Shown in pieces: positions 1 to 9,525 of a stretch of DNA of 64,000 nt. The position numbers were made by a program, and so were the translations under genes. Position 1 is the stretch's first letter. Each line of letters starts with the position of its first letter. Origin of the DNA: Desmodus rotundus. Taxonomy: Eukaryota; Chordata; Mammalia; Chiroptera; Phyllostomidae. Where the stretch lies: the NCBI RefSeq assembly GCF_022682495.2, contig NW_026527566.1, forward strand, positions 405,554 to 469,553. The letters run 5' to 3'. The notes under the pieces were generated by a model, which worked only from the letters and a program-made list of their open reading frames with translations, was not told the DNA's origin and searched no databases.

Positions 1-145
1 CACCCAGAGGACCGCGCGTTTTCCCGTGGACCACACTTCCCAGCAGCTCTCCCACCCCCGCAGAGGCAGAGTGCCAGGAAAGAACTAGGGACCTGGTGCC
101 TGGAAGAGGGGCCAGCCACGGTTCCGCGCCAGGTGGAGCGGTTCC

Positions 146-160
146 GGGCGGGCGGGCGGG
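146..160 (+). other. G-quadruplex motif in A monomers
   Basis: Reads gggcgggcgggcggg: four G3 runs with single-base loops, a very stable class of quadruplex motif. It lies 260 bases before the tccgcaaaagg landmark and is intact in 32 of 37 A monomers. It is reduced to three runs (ccgagcgggcgggcggg) in M10, M29, M36, M43 and M50. The complementary strand could form an i-motif. Confidence 0.8.
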
Positions 161-725
161 ACCCTCGACCAAGGACCGGTTCTCCCTTGGGGAGTCTGGC
201 CTGTGCCCCGCCTGGGAGGCCAAGAGCCTTGCTTCGCCTTTAAAGCCCCCACCCTGCCACAAGGCGGCAGACTTGGACCCAGCCACTTCAACTCTCCAGT
301 CTCTGCGGAACCACCCAAAAATGCAGTGTGACCGCTGCGACCTCAGTCCCCCAGAGCTCGAACCCCCACCTCTGTGAGGGAATCGGCGACCTCCTGTCCT
401 TGGCGTCCGCAAAAGGCATTCACCTGCGGTGAACCTGGGCCTCGGGCGAACACGGTCAGGCCCCATGGTAGGAGCCCGGGGAGGCAATGGCAGCCTCTGC
501 GGCCAGGCCTCGGACTCTCCCCGGGGCTCTCTCGGGTCCCAGGCGCCCTCTCTCGCCCGGGGAGTGCCCACACCGTCCCCTGACCCCCGCAGGACGCCTG
601 CATCCCGCCATAAGCGGCCCACCTCGTCCATGGAGCTGGGACACATGGGGCCGGGGTGCGAGCAACTGGCCTATGTGGCTGCAAACCCGCAGACCCCTCC
701 GTCCCGTCCCCACCACTGCGAAGAT

Positions 726-781
726 CCCCCTGTTCTTCCATCCGTAAAGGGGGACCCCTTTACGGATGGAAGAACAGGGGG
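726..781. repeat. 56-bp palindrome, GA centre (M1; six copies)
   Basis: Left arm 726-752 and right arm 755-781 are perfect 27-base reverse complements; the centre is GA at 753-754. The left arm contains tgttcttccatccgtaaa and the right arm tttacggatggaagaaca. Other GA-centred copies: 4541-4596 (M5), 29182-29237 (M31), 35862-35917 (M38), 42541-42596 (M45), 58786-58841 (M62). With almost no loop, the DNA could extrude as a cruciform and a transcript would fold as a hairpin. Confidence 0.95.
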
Positions 782-838
782 GAGGCCCCCAGGAGATGGC
801 TTTTGTCCGAGCCGCGGCTGGGTGGTTTCGGGCCAAGA

Positions 839-858
839 GGCGGGGCCGCGCAGGCGCA
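839..858. promoter_or_regulatory. GC-box plus NRF1-like site in F and H right halves
   Basis: In M1, ggcggggcc (839-847, Sp1/KLF-like) abuts cgcgcaggcgca (847-858), close to the NRF1 consensus YGCGCAYGCGCR. The pair lies just downstream of the palindrome and recurs in most F and H monomers. N right halves have unrelated sequence here (gacgcgggacccggcagg). The NRF1-like core is altered in M4 (gcgcaggccca), M9, M35, M42 and M56 (gcggaggcgca) and M48 (gcgcagtcgca); the GC-box is altered in M58 and M64 (gagacggggcc). Promoter activity is inference only. Confidence 0.4.
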
Positions 859-972
859 AGCAGGCCCCACCCCAAGAGCATCCCTCCGGGCAACGTGCCC
901 CCCCCTTGAGATATCAGGCCAGGTCCACAGGGTCCCTGGGCTGGTGTCAGTGTTAACGGAGGCCCTCCCTGC

Positions 973-1896
973 CACCCAGAGGACCGCGCGTTTTCCCGTG
1001 GACCACACTTCCCAGCAGCTCTCCCACCCCCGCAGAGGCAGAGTGCCAGGAAAGAACTAGGGACCTGGTGCCTGGAAGAGGGGCCGGCCACGGTTCCGCG
1101 CCAGGTGGAGCGGTTCCGGGCGGGCGGGCGGGACCCTCGACCAAGGACCGGTTCTCCCTTGGGGAGTCTGGCCTGTGCCCCGCCTGGGAGGCCAAGAGCC
1201 TTGCTTCGCCTGCAAAGCCCCCACCCTGCCACAAGGCGGCAGACTTGGACCCAGCCGCTTCAACCCTCCAGTCTCTGCGGAACCACCCAAAAATGGAGTG
1301 TGACCGCTGCGACCTCAGTCCCCCAGAGCTCGAACCCCCACCTCTGTGAGGGAATCGGCGACCTCCTGTCCTTGGCGTCCGCAAAAGGCATTCACCTGCG
1401 GTGAACCTGGGCCTCGGGCGAGCACGGCCAGGCCCCATGGTAGGAGCCCGGGGAGGCAATGGCAGCCTCTGCGGCCAGGCCTCGGACTCTCCCCGGGGCT
1501 CTCTCGGGGCACGGGCACCCTCTCGCGCCTAGAGAGTGCCCACGCCGTGCCTTGAGCCCCGCGAGACACCTGCTTCCCGTGATAAGAGGCCCCCTGCCTC
1601 CGTGGAGCTTGGAACTCTGGGGCGGGCTGCGGGTCCCTGGGCTAAGTGGCTGGAAGCGGGCAGACCCCTCCGTCCCGACCGCCCAACTGCGAAGGACAGG
1701 GGGGAGGCCCCCAGGAGATGGCTTTGGTTAGAGCCGCTCCTGGCCGGTTTCGGGCCGAGACGCGGGACCCGGCAGGCTCAGGACAGGCAGCCCCAGCACA
1801 AGCCTCCCTCGGGGCAACGGGCCCCACCCTGGACATATCAGGCCTGCTTCACAGGGTCCCTGGGGTCGTGTCGGTGGAACTGGAAGCTCTCCCCGC
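973..1896. repeat. Type monomer A1/N3 (M2)
   Basis: A1 left half joined to an N right half: gcacgggcaccctctcgcgc, cctagagagtgcccacgcc, gtgataagaggccccctgcc, then no palindrome (gcgaaggacagg). N3 is set apart from N1 and N2 by ggaagcgggcag and tttggttagagccgct. The GC-box/NRF1-like pair is absent. Other N3 right halves: M51, M59, M63, and the distal part of chimera M57. Confidence 0.85.
1687..1712. repeat. Palindrome-free site, N state (M2; 21 copies)
   Basis: N right halves read actgcgaaggacaggggg where F reads actgcgaagatcccc, then the palindrome, then gaagaacaggggg. About 49 bases are absent, with short gaag homology at both edges. N could be the ancestral empty site or a deletion. The sequence on both sides aligns with F/H, so this is the same position in the monomer. 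Confidence 0.85.
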
Positions 1897-2030
1897 CACC
1901 CAGAGGTCCGTTCCTTTTCCCGTGGACCACACTTGCCAGCCCGTCTCCCACCCCGCCAGAGGCAGAGTGCCAGGGAAGAGCTAGGGACCCGGGGCCTCGA
2001 TGAGGGGCGGACCAGTGTTCCTCGCCTGGT

Positions 2031-2053
2031 GGGCAAGGGCCCGGGCGGGCGGG
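2031..2053 (+). other. G-quadruplex motif in B monomers
   Basis: In M3, five G3 runs (2031-2033, 2037-2039, 2043-2045, 2047-2049, 2051-2053) with loops of 3, 3, 1 and 1 bases. The position corresponds to the A-monomer motif, although flanking sequence is diverged. Run number varies among Ba, Bb (one run interrupted as gggcgggccgg) and Bc. Confidence 0.7.
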
Positions 2054-2339
2054 ACCCACGCCCAGGGACCGGGTCTCCCTGGGGGTCTCGGGCCTGAGAC
2101 CTGCCTGGGGGGCTAAGAGTCTCTCTTGGCTCAAACGGCCCCACCCTGCCCCGAGGCGGAAAACTTGGACCGAGACGCTTCTACTCTCTAAAGTCTGGGG
2201 TGAACTTTGCGAGAAGGGACTGTGTGCGCTGCGACCTGGGTCCCACAGAGCTCGAACACCCCCTGCCCGTGAAGGGATCCGCGGCCTGTGGTCCCTGGTG
2301 TCCGCAAAAGGTATTCACCTGCGGAGAACCTGGGCCCAG

Positions 2340-2487
2340 GTGAGCGGGACCAGGCCCCACGGCAGGAGCCTGGGGAGGCCACTGGAGCCACGGGGGCCAG
2401 GGCTGGGCATTTTCCCGGGTGCTCTCTCGGGTCCCAGGCGCCCTCTCTCGCCCGGGGAGTGCCCACGCCGTCCCCTGACCCCCGCAG
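2340..2487 (+). other. Splice donor/acceptor-like pair in B monomers
   Basis: In M3, gggcccag|gtgagcggg is a strong donor match (GT at 2340-2341). 148 bases on, cccctgacccccgcag|gac is an acceptor-like site (AG ending at 2487) with a C-rich tract and a ctgac branch-like sequence, rather close to the AG. B monomers keep both sites. A monomers lack the donor (gggcctcgggcgagc) but keep the acceptor in F right halves. This may be a relic of a transcribed ancestor or chance in GC-rich DNA. Confidence 0.25.
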
Positions 2488-2620
2488 GACGCCTGCATCC
2501 CGCCATAAGCGGCCCACCTCGTCCATGGAGCTGGGACACATGGGGCCGGGGTGCGAGCAACTGGCCTACGTGGCTGCAAACCCGCAGACCCCTCCGTCCC
2601 GTCCCCACCACTGCGAAGAT

Positions 2621-2676
2621 CCCCCTGTTCTTCCATCCGTAAAGGGGTCCCCCTTTACGGATGGAAGAACAGGGGG
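2621..2676. repeat. 56-bp palindrome, TC centre (M3; 27 copies)
   Basis: Arms 2621-2647 and 2650-2676 are the same 27-mer pair as in the GA form, but the centre is TC (2648-2649), its reverse complement. Other TC copies start at 8309, 9280, 13047, 14019, 21532, 22503, 26270, 27241, 28210, 32949, 33921, 34890, 39630, 40602, 41569, 45384, 46354, 47324, 50167, 51139, 53034, 54001, 54973, 57814, 60680 and 61650, each 56 bp long. Most arms are perfect; exceptions are in separate entries. Confidence 0.95.
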
Positions 2677-3590
2677 GAGGACCTCAGGAGATGGCTTTTG
2701 CCCGAGCCGCGGCTGGGTGGTTTCGGGCCAAGAGGCGGGGCCGCGCAGGCGCAAGCAGGCCCCACCCCAAGAGCATCCCTCCGGGCAACGTGCCCCCCCC
2801 TTGAGATATCAGGCGTGGTCCACAGGGTCCCTGGGCTGGTGTCAGAGTTAACTGAGGCCCTCCCTGCCACCCAGAGGACGGCGCGTTTTCCCGTGGACCA
2901 CACTTGCCAGGCCGTCTCCCACCCCGCCAGAGGCAGAGTGCCAGGGAAGAGCTAGGGACCTGGGGCAGGGAAGAGGGGCCGGCCACCGTTCCAGGCCAGG
3001 TTGGGCGGGCCCGGGCGGGTGGGACCCACGCCCAGGGACCGGGTCTCCCTGGGGGTCTCGGGCCTGAGACCTGCCTGGGGGGCTAAGAGTCTCTCTTGGC
3101 TCATACGGCCCCACCCTGCCCCGAGGCGGAAAACTTGGACCGAGACGCTTCTACTCTCTAAAGTCTGGGGTGAACTTTGCGAGAAGGGACTGTGTGCGCT
3201 GCGACCTGGGTCCCACAGAGCTCGAACCCCCCCTGCCCGTGAAGGGATCCGCGGCCTGTGGTCCCTGGTGTCCGCAAAAGGCATTCACCTGCGGAGAACC
3301 TGGGCCCAGGTGAGCGGGACCAGGTCCCACGGCAGGAGCCTGGGGAGGCCACTGGTGCCCCGGGGGCCAGGACTGGGCATTTTCCCGGGTGCTCTCTCGT
3401 GTCCCAGGCGCCCCCTCTCGCCCTGGGAGTGCCCACGCCGTCCCCTGACCCCCGCAGGACGCCTGCATCCCGCCATAAGCGGCCCACCTCGTCCATGGAG
3501 CTGGGACACATGGGGCCGGGGTGCGAGCAACTGGCCTACGTGGCTGCAAACCCGCAGACCCCGCCGTCCCGTCCCCACCACTGCGAAGAT

Positions 3591-3625
3591 CCCCCTTTTC
3601 TTCCATCCGTAAAGGGGTCCCCGGG
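3591..3625. repeat. Half-palindrome scar, H state (M4; 12 copies)
   Basis: The left arm is followed by tccccgggaggcccccagg; 22 bases (most of the right arm) are missing, with the breakpoint between a C-run and a G-run. Other H copies, by left-arm start: 6436, 11174, 15913, 17786, 19659, 24397, 31077, 37757, 44435, 49220, 56867. In M47 (44435) it reads gtccctgggagg; in M52 (49220) the next block reads gaggcccgcagg. Confidence 0.93.
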
Positions 3626-3815
3626 AGGCCCCCAGGAGATGGCTTTTGTCCGAGACGCGGCTGGGAGGTTTGGGGCCAAGAGGCGGGGCCGCGCAGGCCC
3701 AAGCAGGCCCCACCCCAAGAGCATCCCTCCGGGCAACGTGCCCCCCCCTTGAGATATCAGGCCAGGTCCACAGGGTCCCTGGGCTGGTGTCAGAGTTAAC
3801 GGAGGCCCTCCCTGC

Positions 3816-6800
3816 CACCCAGAGGACCGCGCGTTTTCCCGTGGACCACACTTCCCAGCAGCTCTCCCACCCCCGCAGAGGCAGAGTGCCAGGAAAGAAC
3901 TAGGGACCTGGTGCCTGGAAGAGGGGCCAGCCACGGTTCCGCGCCAGGTGGAGCGGTTCCGGGCGGGCGGGCGGGACCCTCGACCAAGGACCGGTTCTCC
4001 CTTGGGGAGTCTGGCCTGTGCCCCGCCTGGGAGGCCAAGAGCCTTGCTTCGCCTTTAAAGCCCCCACCCTGCCACAAGGCGGCAGACTTGGACCCAGCCA
4101 CTTCAACTCTCCAGTCTCTGCGGAACCACCCAAAAATGCAGTGTGACCGCTGCGACCTCAGTCCCCCAGAGCTCGAACCCCCACCTCTGTGAGGGAATCG
4201 GCGACCTCCTGTCCTTGGCGTCCGCAAAAGGCATTCACCTGCGGTGAACCTGGGCCTCGGGCGAACACGGTCAGGCCCCATGGTAGGAGCCCGGGGAGGC
4301 AATGGCAGCCTCTGCGGCCAGGCCTCGGACTCTCCCCGGGGCTCTCTCGGGTCCCAGGCGCCCTCTCTCGCCCGGGGAGTGCCCACACCGTCCCCTGACC
4401 CCCGCAGGACGCCTGCATCCCGCCATAAGCGGCCCACCTCGTCCATGGAGCTGGGACACATGGGGCCGGGGTGCGAGCAACTGGCCTATGTGGCTGCAAA
4501 CCCGCAGACCCCTCCGTCCCGTCCCCACCACTGCGAAGATCCCCCTGTTCTTCCATCCGTAAAGGGGGACCCCTTTACGGATGGAAGAACAGGGGGGAGG
4601 CCCCCAGGAGATGGCTTTTGTCCGAGCCGCGGCTGGGTGGTTTCGGGCCAAGAGGCGGGGCCGCGCAGGCGCAAGCAGGCCCCACCCCAAGAGCATCCCT
4701 CCGGGCAACGTGCCCCCCCCTTGAGATATCAGGCCAGGTCCACAGGGTCCCTGGGCTGGTGTCAGTGTTAACGGAGGCCCTCCCTGCCACCCAGAGGACC
4801 GCGCGTTTTCCCGTGGACCACACTTCCCAGCAGCTCTCCCACCCCCGCAGAGGCAGAGTGCCAGGAAAGAACTAGGGACCTGGTGCCTGGAAGAGGGGCC
4901 GGCCACGGTTCCGCGCCAGGTGGAGCGGTTCCGGGCGGGCGGGCGGGACCCTCGACCAAGGACCGGTTCTCCCTTGGGGAGTCTGGCCTGTGCCCCGCCT
5001 GGGAGGCCAAGAGCCTTGCTTCGCCTGCAAAGCCCCCACCCTGCCACAAGGCGGCAGACTTGGACCCAGCCGCTTCAACCCTCCAGTCTCTGCGGAACCA
5101 CCCAAAAATGGAGTGTGACCGCTGCGGCCTCAGTCCCCCAGAGCTCGAACCCCCACCTCTGTGAGGGAATCGGCGACCTCCTGTCCTTGGCGTCCGCAAA
5201 AGGCATTCACCTGCGGTGAACCTGGGCCTCGGGCGAGCACGGCCAGGCCCCATGGTAGGAGCCCGGGGAGGCAATGGCAGCCTCTGCGGCCAGGCCTCGG
5301 ACTCTCCCCGGGGCTCTCTCGGGGCACGGGCACCCTCTCTCGCCTAGAGAGTGCCCACGCCGTGCCTTGAGCCCCGCGAGACACCTGCTTCCCGTGATAA
5401 GAGGCCCCCTGCCTCCGTGGAGCTTGGAACTCTGGGGCCGGGCTGCGGGTCCCTGGGCTAAGTGGCTGGAAGCGCGCAGACCCCTCCGTCCCGACCGCCC
5501 AACTGCGAAGGACAGGGGGGAGGCCCCCAGGAGATGGCTTTGTTCAGAGCCGCGGCTGGCCGGTTTCGGGCCAAGACGCGGGACCCGGCAGGCTCAGGAC
5601 AGGCAGCCCCAGCACAAGCCTCCCTCGGGGCAACGGGCCCCACCCTGGACATATCAGGCCTGCTTCACAGGGTCCCTGGGGTCGTGTCCGTGGAACTGGA
5701 AGCTCTCCCCGCCACCCAGAGGTCCGTTCCTTTTCCCGTGGACCACACTTGCCAGCCCGTCTTACACCCCGCCAGAGGCAGAGTGCCAGGGAAGAGCTAG
5801 GGAACCGGGGCCTCGATGAGGGGCGGACCAGTGTTCCTCGCCTGGTGGGCAGGGGCCCGGGCGGGCCGGACCCACGCCCAGGGACCCCGTCTCCAGGGGG
5901 GACTCGGGCCTGAGACCTGCCTGGGGGGCTATGAGTCTTTCCTGGCTCAATCGGCCCCACCCTGCCCCGAGGCGGCAAACGTGCACCGAGACGCTTCTAC
6001 TCTCTAAAGTCTGGGCTGGACTTCGCGAGAAGGGACTGTGTCCACTGGGACCCGGGTCCCACAGAGCTCGAACCCCCCTCCCCGTGAAGGCATCCGCGGC
6101 CTGTGGTCCCTGGTGTCCGCAAAAGGCATTCACCTGCGGAGAACCTGGGCCCAGGTGAGCGGGACCAGGCCCCACGGCAGGAGCCTGGGGAGGCCACTGG
6201 AGCCCCGGGGGCCAGGGCTGGGCATTTTCCCGGGTGCTCTCTCGGGTCCCAGGAGCCCTCTCTCGCCCGGGGAGTGCCCACGCCGTCCCCTGACCCCCGC
6301 AGGACGCCTGCATCCCGCCATAAGCGGCCCACCTCGTCCATGGAGCTGGGACACATGGGGCCGGGGTGCGAGGAACTGGCCTACGTGGCTGCAAACCCGC
6401 AGACCCCTCCGTCCCGTCCCCACCACTGCGAAGATCCCCCTGTTCTTCCATCCGTAAAGGGGTCCCCGGGAGGCCCCCAGGAGATGGCTTTTGTCCGAGA
6501 CGCGGCTGGGAGGTTTCGGGCCAAGAGGCGGGGCCGCGCAGGCGCAAGCAGGCCCCACCCCAAGAGCATCCCTCCGGGCAACGTGCCCCCCCCTTGAGAT
6601 ATCAGGCCAGGTCCACAGGGTCCCTGGGCTGGTGTCAGAGTTAACGGAGGCCCTCCCTGCCACCCAGAGGACCGCGCGTTTTCCCGTGGACCACACTTGC
6701 CAGGCTGTCTCCCACCCCGCCAGAGGCAGAGTGCCAGGGAAGAGCTAGGGACCTGGGGCCGGGAAGAGGGGCCGGCCACGGTTCCGCGCCAGGTGGAGCG

Positions 6801-8555
6801 GTTCCGGGCGGGCGGGCGGGACCCTCGACCAAGGACCGGTTCTTCCTTGGGGAGTCTGGCCTGTGCCCCGCCTGGGAGGCCAAGAGCCTTGCTTCGCCTG
6901 CAAAGCCCCCACCCTGCCACAAGGCAGCAGACTTGGACCCAGCCGCTTCAACCCTCCAGTCTCTGCGGAACCACCCAAAAATGGAGTGTGACCGCTGCGA
7001 CCTCAGTCCCCCAGAGCTCGAACCCCCACCTCTGTGAGGGAATCGGCGACCTCCTGTCCTTGGCGTCCGCAAAAGGCATTCACCTGCGGTGAACCTGGGC
7101 CTCGGGCGAGCACGGCCAGGCCCCATGGTAGGAGCCCGGGGAGGCAATGGCAGCCTCTGCGGCCAGGCCTCGGACTCTCCCCGGGGCTCTCTCGGGGCAC
7201 GGGCACCCTCTCTCGCCTAGAGAGTGCCCACGCCGTGCCTTGAGCCCCGCGAGACACCTGCTTCCCGTGATAAGAGGCCCCCTGCCTCCGTGGAGCTTGG
7301 AACTCTGGGGCGGGCTGCGGGTCCCTGGGCTAAGTGGCTGGAAGCGAGCAGACCCCTCCGTCCCGACCGCCCAACTGGGAAGGACAGGGGGGAGGCCCCC
7401 AGGAGATGGCTTTGGTCAGAGCCGCTGCTGGCCGGTTTCGGGCCGAGACGCGGGACCCGGCAGGCTCAGGACAGGCAGCCCCAGCACAAGCCTCCCTCGG
7501 GGCAACGGGCCCCACCCTGGACATATCAGGCCTGCTTCACAGGGTCCCTGGGGTCGTGTCGGTGAAACTGGAAGCTCTCCCCGCCACCCAGAGGTCCGTT
7601 CCTTTTCCCGTGGACCACACTTGCCAGCCCGTCTCCCACCCCGCCAGAGGCAGAGTGCCAGGGAAGAGCTAGGGACCCGGGGCCTCGATGAGGGGCGGAC
7701 CAGGGTTCCGCGCCTGGTGGGCAAGGGCCCGGACGGGCGGGACCCAAGCCAAGGGACCGGGTCTCCCTGGGGGTCTCGGGCCTGAGACCTGGCTGGGGGG
7801 CTAAGAGTCTCTCTTGGCTCAAACGGCCCCACCCTGCCCCGAGGCGGAAAACTTGGACCGAGACGCTTTTACTCTCTAAAGTCTGGGCTGAACTTTGCGA
7901 AAAGGGACTGTGTGCGCTGCGACCTGGGTCCCACAGAGCTCGAACCCCCCCTGCCCGTGAAGGGATCCGCTGCCTGTGGTCCCTGGTGTCCGCAAAAGGT
8001 ATTCACCTGCGGAGAACCTGGGCCCAGGTGAGCGGGACCAGGCCCCACGGCAGGAGCCTGGGGAGGCCACTGGAGCCACGGGGGCCAGGGCTGGGCATTT
8101 TCCCGGGTGCTCTCTCGGGTCCCAGGCGCCCTCTCTCGCCCGGGGAGTGCCCACGCCGTCCCCTGACCCCCGCAGGACGCCTGCATCCCGCCATAAGCGG
8201 CCCACCTCGTCCATGGAGCTGGGACACATGGGGCCGGGGTGCGAGCAACTGGCCTACGTGGCTGCAAACCCGCAGACCCCTCCGTCCCGTCCCCACCACT
8301 GCGAAGATCCCCCTGTTCTTCCATCCGTAAAGGGGTCCCCCTTTACGGATGGAAGAACAGGGGGGAGGCCCCCAGGAGATGGCTTTTGTCGGAGACGCGG
8401 CTGGGAGGTTTGGGGCCAAGAGGCGGGGCCGCGGAGGCGCAAGCAGGCCCCACCCCAAGAGCATCCCTCCGGGCAACGTGCCCCACCCTTGAGATATCAG
8501 GCCAGGTCCACAGGGTCCCTGGGCTGGTGTCAGAGTTAACGGAGGCCCTCCCTGC
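3816..8555. repeat. Pentamer higher-order repeat block II (M5-M9)
   Basis: Starts: M5 3816 (A1/F, GA centre), M6 4788 (A1/N1), M7 5713 (Bb/H), M8 6661 (A2/N2), M9 7585 (Ba/F). Length 4740 bp. The same order with a GA-centred first monomer recurs as the last five monomers of the heptamers at 28457-33195 and 35137-39876, so the pentamer and heptamer share a core. Confidence 0.88.
7585..8555. repeat. Type monomer Ba/F (M9)
   Basis: B left halves differ from A over most of their length: cggaaaacttggaccgagac, actctctaaagtctggg, gcgctgcgacctgggtccc, gtgaagggatccgc and gggcccaggtgagcggg. Ba is marked by acccggggcctcgatgaggg followed by a gggtctccctgggggtctcg stretch and gcaaaaggtattcacc. Also Ba: M3, M14, M23, M28, M35, M42, M58, M64. 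Confidence 0.87.
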
Positions 8556-9525
8556 CACCCAGAGGACCGCGCGTTTTCCCGTGGACCACACTTCCCAGCA
8601 GCTCTCCCACCCCCGCAGAGGCAGAGTGCCAGGAAAGAACTAGGGACCTGGTGCCTGGAAGAGGGGCCGGCCACGGTTCCGCGCCAGGTGGAGCGGTTCC
8701 GAGCGGGCGGGCGGGACACTCGACCAAGGACCGGTTCTCCCTTGGGGAGTCTGGCCTGTGCCCTGCCTGGGAGGCTAAGAGCCTTGCTTCGCCTGCAAAG
8801 CCCCCACCCTGCCACAAGGCGGCAGACTTGGTCCCAGCCGCTTCAACCCTCCAGTCTCTGCGGAACCACCCAAAAATGGAGTGTGACCGCTGCGGCCTCA
8901 GTCCCCCAGAGCTCGAACCCCCACCTCTGTGAGGGAATCGGCGACCTCCTGTCCTTCGCGTCCGCAAAAGGCATTCACCTGCGGTGAACCTGGGCCTCGG
9001 GCGAGCACGGCCAGGCCCCATGGTAGGAGCCCGGGGAGGCAATGGCAGCCTCTGCGGCCAGGCCTCGGACTCTCCCCGGGGCTCTCTCGGGTCCCAGGCG
9101 CCCTCTCTCGCCCGGGGAGTGCCCACGCCGTCCCCTGACCCCCGCAGGACGCCTGCATCCCGCCATAAGCGGCCCACCTCGTCCATGGAGCTGGGACACA
9201 TGGGGCCGGGTGCGAGCAACTGGCCTACGTGGCTGCAAACCCGCAGACCCCTCCGTCCCGTCCCCACCACTGCGAAGATCCCCCTGTTCTTCCATCCGTA
9301 AAGGGGTCCCCCTTTACGGATGGAAGAACAGGGGGGAGGCCCCCAGGAGATGGCTTTTGTCCGAGCCGGGGCTGGGTGGTTTCGGGCCAAGAGGCGGGGC
9401 CGCGCAGGCGCAAGCAAGCCCCACCCCAGAGCATCCCTCCGGGCAACGTGCCCCCCCCTTGAGATATCAGGCCAGGTCCACAGGGTCCCTGGGCTGGTGT
9501 CAGAGTTAACGGAGGCCCTCCCTGC

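Larger units (their letters stand above)
1..972. repeat. Type monomer A1/F with GA palindrome centre (M1)
   Basis: Left half A1 is marked by cacttcccagcagctctccc, gtgcctggaagagg, ccaccctgccacaaggcgg, a caaaaatg stretch near 317 and gggaatcggcgacctcctg. The right half carries gtcccaggcgccctctctcg, cataagcggcccacctcg, the palindrome at 726-781, a GC-box/NRF1-like pair at 839-858 and ttgagatatcaggcc. GA-lineage members also carry gcgaacacggtcagg, gcccacaccgtcccc and cctatgtggc. Other GA members: M5, M31, M38, M45, M62. M45 is a partial exception, with cctacgtggc. Confidence 0.9.
1..3815. repeat. Divergent tetramer block I (M1-M4)
   Basis: Monomer starts and classes: M1 1 (A1/F, GA centre), M2 973 (A1/N3), M3 1897 (Ba/F), M4 2868 (Bc/H). 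The order and private variants match M62-M65 (58061-61897), including taactgagg near the end of M3 and M64 and the left-arm variant cccccttttcttcc in M4 and M65. The right-half palindrome differs between M4 (H) and M65 (F). Confidence 0.85.

Noticed and set aside
237..250. TATA-like ctttaaagc in some A1 monomers (M1, M5, M54, M62, M66)
   Set aside because: It is a local variant of ctgcaaagc in most A monomers, sits in no promoter-like context and is too short to support a call.
726..781. Terminal inverted repeats of a transposon or MITE, or a rho-independent terminator
   Set aside because: The arms are adjacent with a 2-base centre, no target-site duplication is visible and there is no internal sequence. 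No T-run follows and the context is eukaryotic satellite.
1..972. D4Z4- or DXZ4-like macrosatellite
   Set aside because: Unit length is about a third of theirs, and no homeobox-like frame or clear CTCF site is seen; gcgccctctctcg matches only the core of the CTCF motif.
964..985. PRDM9-type hotspot motif (cctccct followed by gccaccc at monomer junctions)
   Set aside because: The 7-mer is present but the 13-mer is out of register by one base, and PRDM9 specificity differs by species, which is unknown here.
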